Shown one piece after another: positions 1 to 9,178 of a stretch of DNA of 64,000 bases. Position 1 is the first letter of the stretch. Each line of letters begins with the position of its first letter. A program made the position numbers and the translations under genes. The DNA lies in contig NZ_JAQGJV010000009.1 in assembly GCF_028290435.1 (NCBI RefSeq), positions 62,001 through 126,000 on the forward strand, given 5' to 3'. Source of the DNA: Devosia sp. GTDB taxonomy: Bacteria > Pseudomonadota > Alphaproteobacteria > Rhizobiales > Devosiaceae. Below the pieces are notes generated by a model, which saw only the letters and a program-made list of their open reading frames with translations, did not search any database and was not told where the DNA came from.

Positions 1-618
1 GTAGCGCACGGGATAGAACACTTCCCGCGCCTGTACTTGCCCGGTCAGCCCCAACGCCCGCGTATAATGCGTCAGCGCAAACGGCCCGGTCGCGCCATAT
101 TGCATATATTCGGGCGGCACCGCCTGCCCCAGTAGCCGCCGCGCTGCCACCTCCAGCCGCCGTCCGATCGGCAGATGTGGCTCCAGCAGCGGCCGCTTGA
201 TCTCGGTGAACACGGCCAGCAGCCTGTCGAGCAATTCGGACTGCGCCGGCAGCAGCAACACGGCACCATTGACCGAGCCCTCGCGCTCCCAGCCCATCAC
301 ATAGTCCGGCGGCTCGGCGATAGGCCGCACGCAAAACACATCCAGGTCCGCCCAGATGCCGCGTTCGGCCTTGAGCAGGCTCATGCGGAAATAGTCGGAA
401 AACACACCCGGCGTGCCGCGTCCCTTGTAGAAAACCAGCTTGTCGCGCGGCAAAATCTCCGCCGCATCGCGCCAGACGACGCCCTCGGGCAGATCGTCCA
501 TCGGCTCATAGGCATAGACCTCGACCCGATGCCCCTGCCGCACGAACGAGACGGCACACAGCCGCTCGAGCCAGCTCATTGGCCCGTGCCAGAACGTCAC
601 GATGGTTGGAAGTGTCAT
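1..618 (-). CDS. GT32-like glycosyltransferase, C-terminus outside window
   Basis: The reading frame begins with ATG at 618 and stays open for 206 codons to the window edge, so the C-terminus is missing. Residues 74-78 (SDYFR) and the DLD motif at 91-93 in the context WADLDVF match the DXD nucleotide-sugar-binding region of GT32-type (Gly_transf_sug) transferases. These enzymes move a sugar from a nucleotide donor onto a glycan or lipid at the cytoplasmic side. No signal peptide is visible. It lies about 100 bp downstream of the DUF2336 gene on the same strand. The acceptor is unknown, and it is far from the exopolysaccharide genes at the other end of the window. Confidence 0.75.
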   Translation of the reverse strand, partial: MTLPTIVTFWHGPMSWLERLCAVSFVRQGHRVEVYAYEPMDDLPEGVVWRDAAEILPRDKLVFYKGRGTPGVFSDYFRMSLLKAERGIWADLDVFCVRPIAEPPDYVMGWEREGSVNGAVLLLPAQSELLDRLLAVFTEIKRPLLEPHLPIGRRLEVAARRLLGQAVPPEYMQYGATGPFALTHYTRALGLTGQVQAREVFYPVRY

Positions 619-716
619 GTCTGTTCCCCGCAGCCGGCCCGGCAGCTCGCATCCAGATGGACGCGAATTGCCTAATAGCGGGTTGGCTGGCGAGGTCCAG
701 CGCGATTTGCGATGTG

Positions 717-1853
717 CTAGAGTGCGGCCGCGGTCGCCGCGCGGTCTTCGGCGCCACGCTTGCGGAACGAATGCGCCCGCCACAATTCGAAGATGCCACT
801 GGCTTCGTCGCGGCTGATCGCCTCGAAGCGGGCCAGCACATTGCGCTTGTCCATCTCTGTGGGCAGGTCGCGCCAGGGCAACATGCCGACGATAGACTCG
901 AACAGCTCGGGGGTCAGCCCGGCGGCGCGCAAAGCCACGGTGATGGCCACATAATCCTGTCCCGCCAGCCATTTGACGAACACTTCGGGCTCCACCCGCA
1001 GCATCACCGTCAGCGCCGCCGCCGCATGGTGGCCATAGCCAAACCGCGCGAACCGAGCCAGCGCCCGATCGTCGAGCTGCCGGCGGTCGCTGAGCGCCTT
1101 GACCTGATTATAGGCCAGCTTCCATTCGGTGGCCGAAAAGCCCGCCCGGTTGCGCATGCGGTTATAAACCACCGCATTGATTTTGCCGGCCGCGATCGGA
1201 TCGACATGGCTATCCACGTCGCCCAGCGCTTCGAGCACTTTGCCGGCCGCTTCATCGATCTGCCCGCGCAGCGAGGACCAGTCGATCTCGGTGCGTGCCC
1301 GCAGATCGTGGGCGATTTCGGCATCCACCCGGGCGCGCGCCACCAGCCTGCGCAGCGTCTCGGCATCGAATTCGGCGGTGGGATTGCGCACCAGCCGGAC
1401 CACCGAGGAGGTCCCGCCATGCTCGACGATCGCTTCGCCGACCCGCTCGGGCACATTGACCCGGCTGGCAATGGCCATCCGGTGGGCCTCGCCATGCGTG
1501 CTGATGATGTCGATCAGGTCGTCATCGCTGAGCACGTTGGAAAATTCCAGCAGTGGCCGCGCCACTTCGATGACGTCATTGGCCAGCTTGACCACCACGG
1601 TGCCCGGCGCCCGCTCGAGCGGCGCCAACAGCTTGGCGACATGCACCCGCGCTTCCACCTCGACCAGCTCGGCCAACTGGCAGAGCACTTCGTCATATTG
1701 GGCCACCTGCTCGTCATCGCACTGGGCGGAGACGAAGCTGAAGAGCTGCGCCATGTTGCGGAACAACTGGTCGCGTTCGGAGTGGTTCTCTTCGCCGTTC
1801 AGAACCCTGAAGCTCGAAAACGCCCGCTGCCCCTGGTCAAGCTCGCTCATCAT
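717..1853 (-). CDS. DUF2336 domain protein
   Basis: The 378-residue predicted protein is mostly helical and resembles the DUF2336 family, which is common in alphaproteobacteria and has no settled function. Helical repeats of HEAT/armadillo appearance run through most of the length, for example around LVRNPTAEFDAETLRRLV. There is no signal peptide or membrane segment. Two adjacent ATG codons (1853 and 1850) follow a GGGAGA ribosome site; either could be used. It stands alone between the glycosyltransferase and a palindromic repeat. The family assignment is by overall pattern rather than a single diagnostic motif. Confidence 0.75.
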   Translation of the reverse strand: MMSELDQGQRAFSSFRVLNGEENHSERDQLFRNMAQLFSFVSAQCDDEQVAQYDEVLCQLAELVEVEARVHVAKLLAPLERAPGTVVVKLANDVIEVARPLLEFSNVLSDDDLIDIISTHGEAHRMAIASRVNVPERVGEAIVEHGGTSSVVRLVRNPTAEFDAETLRRLVARARVDAEIAHDLRARTEIDWSSLRGQIDEAAGKVLEALGDVDSHVDPIAAGKINAVVYNRMRNRAGFSATEWKLAYNQVKALSDRRQLDDRALARFARFGYGHHAAAALTVMLRVEPEVFVKWLAGQDYVAITVALRAAGLTPELFESIVGMLPWRDLPTEMDKRNVLARFEAISRDEASGIFELWRAHSFRKRGAEDRAATAAAL

Positions 1854-2021
1854 CTGTCTCCCGGCTCCTGCCGCAAATTTAGAGCATCAGGATGGACCGG
1901 GAGGTTCTCGTGCCCGCTGAAATTGCCAGTTCGGATTTGATTCAAATTGTCGGGATTTTTGCCGATGGCGTCAGGAAATCGGAAACCGTTACCGATCCCG
2001 CGGTCGCAGCAGCACTATCCC

Positions 2022-2116
2022 ACCCACGGTCTTCCCGCGGACTTGATCCGCGGGCCACTCTCCACCCGGCATGCGCGAGGAGGGCCCGCGGATCAAGTCC
2101 GCGGGTAGACGGTGGG
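2022..2116. repeat. Interspersed palindrome, family B copy 1
   Basis: A long imperfect inverted repeat built on the core CCGCGGACTTGATCCGCGG, with the reverse complement in the right half and flanking CCCAC/GTGGG ends. The same core recurs at 28904-28992 and 51454-51533. It occupies most of the 303-base gap between the DUF2336 gene and the rarD-type gene. Nothing else is recognised in that gap. Confidence 0.85.
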
Positions 2117-2156
2117 TGTGGATAGCAACTGATGTGAGTAACCTGGTGGGTAACGG

Positions 2157-3101
2157 CTACGCCGCAACAGCCCTCGGGCGGCGCCGGAAACTGTCCCAAC
2201 TGAACACCACCAGCGACAGCCAGATCAGCGCAAAGCTCACCAGCCGCGTGGCATTCATTTCCTCGTGGAACACGAACACCGCGATCAGGAACTGGATCGA
2301 CGGCGCCAGATACTGGAACATGCCGATCGTGGTCAGCCGCAGCCGCTGCACCGCGAAGGCGAACAGCAGCAGCGGCACCGCTGTTGCCGGGCCGGTTAGG
2401 ATCAGCAGCAACAGCATGGTCGGATCGCTATGCACGCCGATGCCCACAGTCACCAGATTATAGCCGATATAGGCAATCGCCACCGGCGCGATCATCAGCG
2501 TTTCGGCGAACAGGCCCGTAGCCGGCCCCAGCATCGCCGTCTTGCGGAAATAGCCGTAGAGGCCGAACGATATCGCCAGCCCCAGCGAGATATAGGGCAC
2601 GCTGCCCAAGGCGGCCGCCTGGATGCCGATGGCAATCACCGCGATGCCGATTGAGACCGTCTGCCACCTGTTCTGCCGTTCACCCAAAAACACCATGCCG
2701 ATGGCGATATTGACCAGCGGATTGATGAAATAGCCAAAACTGGCCTGCAGCAATTCGTTGGCATCGACCGCGTAGACATAGAGCAGCCAATTGAATGCCA
2801 GCAGCACCGACGAAAGGGCCAGCACGCGCACTTTTCGACCGTCGCGCAGGAAGGCGCGCACCTCGCCGAACTTGCCGGTGATGGCGAGGACGATGGCCAA
2901 AAGGATCAGCGAATAGATCGTGCGTTCAGCCACGACGAGCACAGCGCCCGCCTCGCTCAGCGGATGCAGCAGCAGCGGCAGGAAGCCCCACAGCAGATAG
3001 GCGACGAGCGCCGCCACCACCCCATTGGCGGCGTCCTTGGCATCGATGACGGGGGCTGGCACCGGGGCGAGCGTGGCAGGCGCCGATTCTGGCAGGGACA
3101 T
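2157..3101 (-). CDS. rarD: RarD-type EamA family permease
   Basis: A 314-residue membrane protein with about ten hydrophobic segments, fitting the RarD branch of the EamA drug/metabolite transporter superfamily; the substrate is not known. The N-terminal segment AYLLWGFLPL and the later pair of EamA repeats support the call. The frame extends further upstream, but I chose ATG at 3101 because a GGAG site lies six bases before it and the first membrane helix follows after about 30 residues. It is divergent from the host attachment protein gene. Confidence 0.85.
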   Translation of the reverse strand: MSLPESAPATLAPVPAPVIDAKDAANGVVAALVAYLLWGFLPLLLHPLSEAGAVLVVAERTIYSLILLAIVLAITGKFGEVRAFLRDGRKVRVLALSSVLLAFNWLLYVYAVDANELLQASFGYFINPLVNIAIGMVFLGERQNRWQTVSIGIAVIAIGIQAAALGSVPYISLGLAISFGLYGYFRKTAMLGPATGLFAETLMIAPVAIAYIGYNLVTVGIGVHSDPTMLLLLILTGPATAVPLLLFAFAVQRLRLTTIGMFQYLAPSIQFLIAVFVFHEEMNATRLVSFALIWLSLVVFSWDSFRRRPRAVAA

Positions 3102-3265
3102 AAAAACTCCGCGCCCGGACGGCGCCGTAAAAGCCTCTGATAGCAGCGGCGGCAGCGCCTCGCCAATGAAGCTTTGTGATCGCAACCCGCCCCATTTTGA
3201 TGGCTAGGGCCAACCTTTTGGGTCGCGGCACGTTGGTACCATTCAGACCAACAGGAGCAATTGCC

Positions 3266-3715
3266 ATGAAGAAGACCGTCACTTGGGTATTGATCGCCGA
3301 TGGCGCCCAGGCCCGCGTGCTGCAGCATAACGGCCCCGGCAAAGGCCTCACGCAGGTCGATGGCCTGGATTTCGCGATGGATACCAAACAGGCACAGGAC
3401 ATCATGGCGGACCGTCCCGGCCGCAGCTACCAGTCGAATGGTGCAGCCCGCAGCAGCATGGAGCCCAAGACCGATCCCGTCGCCTACCGCGAGACCCAGT
3501 TCGTCAGATCCCTCGCCGACATGCTCGACCGCCAGCAGCAGAAGGGCGCGTTTGACCGCCTGGTGATCGCTGCCGCGCCCATTGCGCTGGGCGATATCCG
3601 CAAGGCGATGAGCGCCGGGGTCAAGAAGACCGTGGTGGCCGAACTGGACAAGGATTTGACCAACCTGCCGACGCTACAGTTGGACAAGCATCTGGATGGT
3701 ATTTTGAGCATTTAG
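3266..3715 (+). CDS. Host attachment family protein
   Basis: A 149-residue cytosolic protein that starts with the pattern TWVLIADGAQARVL, typical of the Host_attach family (baeRF-like, eRF1-related fold). The name comes from Agrobacterium work on plant attachment; the biochemical role is unsettled. The conserved C-terminal part, DRLVIAAAPIALGDIRK, is present and the length is normal for the family. The start at 3266 is fixed by an AGGAG site at 3253-3257; an upstream in-frame codon lacks one. It is a single-gene unit followed by a palindromic repeat. Confidence 0.8.
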   Translation: MKKTVTWVLIADGAQARVLQHNGPGKGLTQVDGLDFAMDTKQAQDIMADRPGRSYQSNGAARSSMEPKTDPVAYRETQFVRSLADMLDRQQQKGAFDRLVIAAAPIALGDIRKAMSAGVKKTVVAELDKDLTNLPTLQLDKHLDGILSI

Positions 3716-3810
3716 TTTCAGAAGGTTGACGGCACGAAGTGAATCACACCGCCAAGCGGTTGATTCGAATTCGGAAAGCATTGATTCAAAACCTGAAGGG
3801 CATCAGCCTT

Positions 3811-3942
3811 CTTCACCTCTCCCTTTGGGGGAGAGGTCGACCCTCTTGGGTCGGGTGAGGGGGCCTTTGCTGGACGCGGTGCTTGGGGAAGGCCCCCTCA
3901 CCCGTCGCTACGCGCCGACCTCTCCCCAAGGGAGAGGTGAAG
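3811..3942. repeat. Interspersed palindrome, family A copy 1
   Basis: A roughly 130-base inverted repeat that begins CTTCACCTCTCCCTT and ends with the exact reverse complement. Internal arms GGGTGAGGGGGCCTT and AAGGCCCCCTCACCC also pair. Copies occur at 20989-21119 and 56936-57069. It lies between convergent genes and could act as a bidirectional terminator, which is inference. Confidence 0.9.
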
Positions 3943-3968
3943 GGAAGCCAAGCCCTTAGCTTACCAAA

Positions 3969-4811
3969 TTAGTCCTCGTCGTCCCCATCATCCGCGTCAC
4001 CGCTGATCGCGTCCAGAAACTGCAGCAATAACGGATTGACCAGGTCGGGCCGTTCGATGCTCGGAATATGCGCGACACCCTCCAGCACCACCGCGAAGGC
4101 GTTGGGCATTTCTTCGGAGAGGTGATCGTGCCGTTCGATCAGGTAGTTGAAATCCTGGTCGCCCACCATCAGCAGCGTCGGCGCATTGATGCTATCCATC
4201 CGCCGGTAGGCATCCGCGCGCGGTTCCTCCAGCGTCAGTGGCGGCTTGCCCAATGCCACGCCGTTCATATCGAGGAACAGCGCCCGCGTCGCGCCGCCGA
4301 CCCGGCCATTGGCCGCGCGTGGCCCGTCGAGCCATTCATGCGCCTGCACCTTGTTCAGCATGTCGAGATCGCCGCGCTCGAAAGCGTCTTCCTCGGCCAT
4401 TTCAAGCTGCTGCTCGCCCTCGGTGACCTCCGCCGGCGCCCCAGTGATCGAGGTGCCGATCAGCACCAGCCCCAGCACGCGGCCGGGATAGCGCAGCGCG
4501 AAATCTACCGCGAGGCCACCGCCCATCGAGCAGCCCACCAGCACCGCCGCATGGATATCGCGCGCTGCCAGAACCGCAACGAGATCATCGACATGGTTGA
4601 ACGCCACGTCCTCAGAAACCGTCTCGCCATAGCCGCGCCGGTCATAGGCGATCGCCTCCCAGCCCTCCTCGGCGACCTCATCCATCTGGCTCTGCCACAT
4701 CCGCTTGTCGCAGACCCCGGCATGCAAAAACACCACCGGCAGGCCCTCGCCCGCCGCGATGCCGGCCAATGTTGCGCCCCGAACGGCAATCGAAAAAGAC
4801 GTCGCTACCAC
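3969..4811 (-). CDS. Alpha/beta hydrolase
   Basis: A 280-residue alpha/beta-hydrolase-fold protein. The nucleophile elbow GCSMGG places Ser95; an HAG oxyanion turn is at 30-32; the acid lies in the later MVGDQD segment and the base in GVAHIPSIERP. No signal peptide is seen. The substrate cannot be told from sequence. The open frame extends into the ettA gene, but that part is compositionally a shadow, so I chose GTG at 4811. Only a weak GGA precedes it, and it sits just after the ettA terminator. A highly acidic tail (DADDGDDED) ends the protein. Confidence 0.8.
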   Translation of the reverse strand: MVATSFSIAVRGATLAGIAAGEGLPVVFLHAGVCDKRMWQSQMDEVAEEGWEAIAYDRRGYGETVSEDVAFNHVDDLVAVLAARDIHAAVLVGCSMGGGLAVDFALRYPGRVLGLVLIGTSITGAPAEVTEGEQQLEMAEEDAFERGDLDMLNKVQAHEWLDGPRAANGRVGGATRALFLDMNGVALGKPPLTLEEPRADAYRRMDSINAPTLLMVGDQDFNYLIERHDHLSEEMPNAFAVVLEGVAHIPSIERPDLVNPLLLQFLDAISGDADDGDDED

Positions 4812-4835
4812 GCGCAGAATTCCAAGTTCATTTCG

Positions 4836-4864
4836 CAAAAAAGGGCCGGACTTTCGCCCGGCCC
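4836..4864 (-). terminator. Rho-independent terminator of ettA
   Basis: On the minus strand a GC stem (GGGCCGG paired with CCGGCCC) is followed by six T residues, immediately after the ettA stop codon at 4871. Confidence 0.88.
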
Positions 4865-4870
4865 GTATCT

Positions 4871-6526
4871 TTAGCGCGTCAGCGGTTTGTAGGTCGCGCG
4901 CTTCGGGTTGACCGCGTCGGCGCCGAGGCGGCGGACCTTGTCGGCTTCGTAGTCGGCAAAATTGCCTTCGAACCATTCGACATGGCTATTGCCTTCGAAG
5001 GCCAGCATGTGGGTCGCGAGCCGATCGAGGAACATGCGATCATGGCTGATGATCACTGCGCAGCCGGCGAATTCCTCCAGCGCCTCTTCGAGCGCGGCGA
5101 GGGTTTCGGTGTCCAGATCGTTGGTGGGCTCATCGAGGAGCAACACGTTGGAGCCGCTCTTGAGCATCTTGGCGAGATGCACGCGATTGCGCTGCCCGCC
5201 GGACAGGTTGCCCACCTTCTGCTGCTGGTCGCCGCCCTTGAAGTTGAACGAGGACGTATAGGCGCGCGAGTTCACCTCGCGCTTGCCCAGCATCAGGACT
5301 TCGTCGCCCTCGGAGATTTCCTCCCAGACGGTCTTGTTGGGATTGAGGCTGTCGCGGCTCTGGTCGACATAGCCCATATGGACACTGTCGGCGATGGTCA
5401 CGGTGCCGGAATCCGGCGTTTCCTGGCCCGTCAGCATGCGGAACAGCGTGGTCTTGCCCGCGCCATTGGCCCCGATAATGCCCACAATGCCGCCCGGCGG
5501 CAGCTTGAAGGTCAGGTTGTCGATCAGCAGGCGATCGCCATAGGACTTGGACAGGCCTTCGATATCGATGACGTTATTGCCCAGCCGCTCGCCGGCCGGA
5601 ATGATGATCTGGGCGGTCGATGACTGCGTGCGCGCCTCGTTGATCTTGACCAGTTCCTCATAGGATTTGAGGCGGGCCTTGGACTTGGTCTGGCGTGCCT
5701 GGGGGGACTGACCCATCCATTCGCGTTCGCGCTCCAGCACCTTGGCGCGGGCCTGGTCTTCGGACTTTTCCTGGGCAAAGCGCTTGGCCTTGGCAGTCAG
5801 GTAAGCCGAGTAATTGCCCTCATAGGGCACGCCCTTGCCGCGATCGAGCTCGAGAATCCAGCCGGTTACGTTGTCGAGGAAGTAGCGATCATGGGTGATG
5901 ATCAGCACGGCGCCTTCGAACTCGCGCAGGTGGCGTTCCAGCCAGGCGGTAGTTTCGGCATCGAGATGGTTGGTGGGTTCGTCGAGCAGCAGCAGGTCGG
6001 GCTTGCTCAGCAGCAGCGCACAGAGCGCGACGCGGCGACGTTCACCACCCGACAGCTTGGTGACGTCGGCATCGCCCGGAGGACAACCCAAAGCTTCCAT
6101 CGCCACTTCGACCTGCGATTCCAGATCCCACAGGTTCTCGGCGTCGATCTGGTCCTGCAGCTTGCTGGCCTCGTCGGCGGTCGCATCTGAATAGTCCATC
6201 ATCAGCTCGTTGTAACGATCGATGACGGCCTTCTTTTCCTTGACCCCGGTCATGACATTGCCGAGCACGTTCAGCGCCGGATCGAGCTCGGGCTCCTGGC
6301 TCAGGTAGCCCAGCTTGGCGCCTTGGGCCAGCCAGGCTTCGCCGGTGAATTCGGTATCGATCCCGGCCATGATCTTGAGCAGCGTCGACTTACCCGAGCC
6401 GTTCGGGCCCAGCACGCCGATCTTGGCATCGGGGTAGAAGGACAGGTGGATATTGTCCAACACCTTCTTGCCACCGGCATAGGCTTTGGACATTCCGCTC
6501 ATGTGGTAGATGAATTGGCGAGCCAT
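4871..6526 (-). CDS. ettA: Energy-dependent translational throttle protein EttA
   Basis: A 551-residue ABC-F protein with two ATPase domains and no membrane segments. Walker A motifs are GPNGSGKST (40-48) and GANGAGKTT in the second half; signatures LSGGERRR and LSGGQRNR and Walker B LLLLDEPTNHLD and LLLLDEPTNDLD are intact. EttA binds the ribosomal E site and gates the first elongation step according to ATP/ADP. The N-terminal MARQFIYHMSGMSKAY and the overall length match EttA rather than Uup, which is represented separately at 51.6-53.4 kb. ATG at 6526 is preferred over upstream codons because this is the conserved family start. Confidence 0.93.
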   Translation of the reverse strand: MARQFIYHMSGMSKAYAGGKKVLDNIHLSFYPDAKIGVLGPNGSGKSTLLKIMAGIDTEFTGEAWLAQGAKLGYLSQEPELDPALNVLGNVMTGVKEKKAVIDRYNELMMDYSDATADEASKLQDQIDAENLWDLESQVEVAMEALGCPPGDADVTKLSGGERRRVALCALLLSKPDLLLLDEPTNHLDAETTAWLERHLREFEGAVLIITHDRYFLDNVTGWILELDRGKGVPYEGNYSAYLTAKAKRFAQEKSEDQARAKVLEREREWMGQSPQARQTKSKARLKSYEELVKINEARTQSSTAQIIIPAGERLGNNVIDIEGLSKSYGDRLLIDNLTFKLPPGGIVGIIGANGAGKTTLFRMLTGQETPDSGTVTIADSVHMGYVDQSRDSLNPNKTVWEEISEGDEVLMLGKREVNSRAYTSSFNFKGGDQQQKVGNLSGGQRNRVHLAKMLKSGSNVLLLDEPTNDLDTETLAALEEALEEFAGCAVIISHDRMFLDRLATHMLAFEGNSHVEWFEGNFADYEADKVRRLGADAVNPKRATYKPLTR

Positions 6527-6703
6527 CGGCTTGCAAACCTCGATAACGGGAACAGGATTTGCCCCGTATGTAGGCCAAGCCGCCCTTCGGGGCAATGCGT
6601 CTGGGCAATTGCCGCTGGGCACAACCTGCACGCGGCCACTAGCGTCATAAAGAACCTTCGGTTAGGCTGGATTAACGTTCATACAACTGCAAGGCGTTCC
6701 ATT

Positions 6704-7600
6704 TTGACCTACACCTTTCCCCGCCGTGGCCGCACCCTGCTGGCCGGCCAGCGCTCCGAACTGACCGTCATCGACCTCCACGGCAATGCGTCCGTCATCT
6801 TCACGGCCGATGAAATCATCGAGGCCCCGAACTGGACTGCAGACGGCACCGCGCTGGTGTTCAATGCCGGCGGCAAGCTGTTCCGCATCGCCCCCACCGG
6901 CGGCGAAGTGACCCCGATCGATACCGGCCACCTGGCCGATCTGAACAATGACCATGTGCTGTCGCCTGATGGCGCCACCATCTATGTCAGCTCCGACGAT
7001 GGCCACCTGTATGCTGTGCCGTTTGCCGGTGGCACCCCGCGCCGCGTGTCCAACACGCACGACACCCCGTTCCACTATTACCTGCACGGCATCTCGCCCG
7101 ATGGCAAAACCCTTTCCTATGTCGCCATCGAGGGCAAAGGCCCCGATCGCCGCGTCAACATCTTCACCATTCCGGCCGCCGGCGGCGCGGACGTCCGCCT
7201 CACCGACGTGTCGGTACCCAATGATGGCCCGGAATATTCGCCCGATGGCCGCTGGGTCTATTTCAACTCCGAACTGGCCGCGAGCCAGCCCGGCCATGCC
7301 CAGATTTTCCGCATGAACGCCACCGATGGCAGCGGATTGGAACAACTGACCTTCGACAACCTGGTCAACTGGTTCCCGCACCTGTCGCCCGATGGCAAGC
7401 AGATCGCTTTCATCAGCTTCCCCACCGGCACGCTCGGCCACCCCGCCGACAAGGATGTGCTGCTGCGCATGATGAACCCCGATGGCTCTGATCAGCGCAC
7501 GCTGGTCAGCTTCGTCGGCGGCCAGGGCACCATCAACGTCAATTCCTGGGCGCCCGATAGCCAGCGCTTCGCCTACGTCGCCTATCCCGTAGCAAAATAA
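6704..7600 (+). CDS. TolB-like beta-propeller (PD40 repeat) protein
   Basis: A 298-residue protein with repeated blades of the PD40/WD40-like type, seen as LSPDGATIYV, ISPDGKTLSY, YSPDGRWVYF and LSPDGKQIAF. This predicts a six- or seven-bladed propeller like the C-terminal domain of TolB. There is no signal peptide, so it is probably cytoplasmic, unlike TolB itself. The start is a TTG at 6704 preceded by AAGG; no ATG fits before the first blade. It is divergent from ettA. Function unknown; propellers of this kind bind protein or sugar ligands. Confidence 0.75.
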   Translation: MTYTFPRRGRTLLAGQRSELTVIDLHGNASVIFTADEIIEAPNWTADGTALVFNAGGKLFRIAPTGGEVTPIDTGHLADLNNDHVLSPDGATIYVSSDDGHLYAVPFAGGTPRRVSNTHDTPFHYYLHGISPDGKTLSYVAIEGKGPDRRVNIFTIPAAGGADVRLTDVSVPNDGPEYSPDGRWVYFNSELAASQPGHAQIFRMNATDGSGLEQLTFDNLVNWFPHLSPDGKQIAFISFPTGTLGHPADKDVLLRMMNPDGSDQRTLVSFVGGQGTINVNSWAPDSQRFAYVAYPVAK

Positions 7601-7608
7601 CGCCCCCG

Positions 7609-7641
7609 GGCAGGTCGGACACCATTCAGTCCCGACCTGCC
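7609..7641 (+). terminator. Stem-loop after the propeller gene
   Basis: Arms GGCAGGTCGG (7609-7618) and CCGACCTGCC (7632-7641) are perfect inverted repeats about 10 bases past the stop codon. There is no T-run, so a terminator role is plausible but not certain. Confidence 0.5.
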
Positions 7642-7799
7642 GCCTTGGCGGCCCGGAGCCGTCAAGGCGTCCCGCCAGCGGGCTCGCTAATGCCATAGAA
7701 TTGCTCGCATACCGCCACGCCAGCGGCTCGACTTGACCCCACTTTGCCCTCTACAAGGCAGGCCATCGCCATCGTCGGCGGGTAAGCCTGGAGCGTCTG

Positions 7800-9176
7800 A
7801 TGGTGTCGATGACTGGATTGGCGCGTGCCTGTGGCTTGGCGCTATCGATCGCAACGCTGAGCCTGCCTGCCCTGGCGGAGGCCCCGGCGGCCGTCGTCAA
7901 CGAGGCGGCCGTGACGCATTACGTGCTCGATAACGGCCTCGAAATCGTCGTCATCCCCGATCACCGCTCGCCCATCGTCACCCATATGGTGTGGTACAAG
8001 ATCGGCAGCGCCGACGAGCCGCCCGGCAAGTCCGGCATCGCCCACTTCTTCGAGCACCTGATGTTCAAGGGCACCAAGGCGCATCCGGCCGGCGAATTCG
8101 ACCGCGTGGTCAGCGAAATCGGCGGCAACCAGAACGCCTTCACGGCCAATGACTACACCGCCTTTTTCCAGACCGTCCCGCCCGATGCCCTGCCCACCAT
8201 GATGAGCCTCGAGGCCGATCGCATGCGCGGCCTGATCCTGTCTGAGGATGTCATCGGCGCCGAGCGCGACGTGGTGATCGAGGAACGCCGCTCACGCATC
8301 GACGGCAGCCCGCGCGCCCTGCTACAGGAAGAGACCCAGGCCACGCTGTTTCAGAACAGTCCTTACCGCATTCCGGTCATCGGCTGGCTGCACGAGATGG
8401 AACAGCTCAACCGCGTCGATGCGACAGCCTTTTATGACCGCTATTATGCGCCCAACAATGCGGTGCTGGTCGTGGCCGGCGATGTCGAGCCCGAGGTCGT
8501 TCTGGCGCTGGCCAAGACCACCTACGGGCTGGTGCCGCGCGGGCCCGACCTGCCGCCGCGCGTGCGTCCGTCCGAGCCCGAACACAATACGCGCCGCACC
8601 GTCACCATGAACGACGCGCGCGTCGGCGTGCCCAGCTATTCCACCTCCTGGGTGGTCCCCACCTATCACAATGCCAAGCCCGGCGAGGCCGAGGCGCTCG
8701 ACCTGCTGTCCGAAATTCTCGGCGGCGGTACGCGTAGCCGGCTCTACCAGCAGGTCGTGGTCAAAACCGGCATCGCTTCGGCGACCGGCGCGGGCTACGA
8801 TTCAGGCGCCTACGATCCCAGCACCTTCACCGTCTATGGCGTGCCGCAGGGCGATAACACGCTGGCGACGGTCGAGGCCGCCGTCAGCGCCCAGATCGCG
8901 CTGCTGATCAAGGACGGCGTGACCGAACAGGAACTCGACAGCGCCAAGACGCGCTATGTCCGCAGCCTGGTTTTCGCCCGCGACGAGCAGGCCGACATGG
9001 CCAATCTCTATGGCCGCGAACTCGCCACCGGCGGCACCGTCGAGGACATTGCCCAATGGCCGGACCGCATTCGCGCCGTCACCGCCGAACAGGTTCGGGC
9101 CGTCGCCCAACGCTATCTCGATCCATCCGTCGCGGTCACCAGTTACCTGTTGCCGCCCGCCACCGAGGGCAAATAG
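7800..9176 (+). CDS. M16 family zinc metallopeptidase, active subunit
   Basis: A 458-residue pitrilysin-type peptidase. The inverted zinc motif HFFEH is at 82-86 with the glutamate base at 85, and the third zinc ligand is supplied by the E161/E162 pair, at the family spacing of about 75 residues. Residues 1-27 form a signal peptide ending in LPALA, so the enzyme is expected in the periplasm. The C-terminal M16 domain is complete. The stop is two bases before the next gene, an M16 protein without the zinc motif, so the two very likely form a heterodimer. A GGAG lies near position 7789 before the ATG. Confidence 0.92.
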   Translation: MVSMTGLARACGLALSIATLSLPALAEAPAAVVNEAAVTHYVLDNGLEIVVIPDHRSPIVTHMVWYKIGSADEPPGKSGIAHFFEHLMFKGTKAHPAGEFDRVVSEIGGNQNAFTANDYTAFFQTVPPDALPTMMSLEADRMRGLILSEDVIGAERDVVIEERRSRIDGSPRALLQEETQATLFQNSPYRIPVIGWLHEMEQLNRVDATAFYDRYYAPNNAVLVVAGDVEPEVVLALAKTTYGLVPRGPDLPPRVRPSEPEHNTRRTVTMNDARVGVPSYSTSWVVPTYHNAKPGEAEALDLLSEILGGGTRSRLYQQVVVKTGIASATGAGYDSGAYDPSTFTVYGVPQGDNTLATVEAAVSAQIALLIKDGVTEQELDSAKTRYVRSLVFARDEQADMANLYGRELATGGTVEDIAQWPDRIRAVTAEQVRAVAQRYLDPSVAVTSYLLPPATEGK

Positions 9177-9178
9177 CC

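Noticed and set aside
579-1940. A 453-codon plus-strand frame opposite the DUF2336 gene
   Set aside because: High-GC shadow of the minus-strand gene, with His/Gln/Arg-rich composition and no domain.
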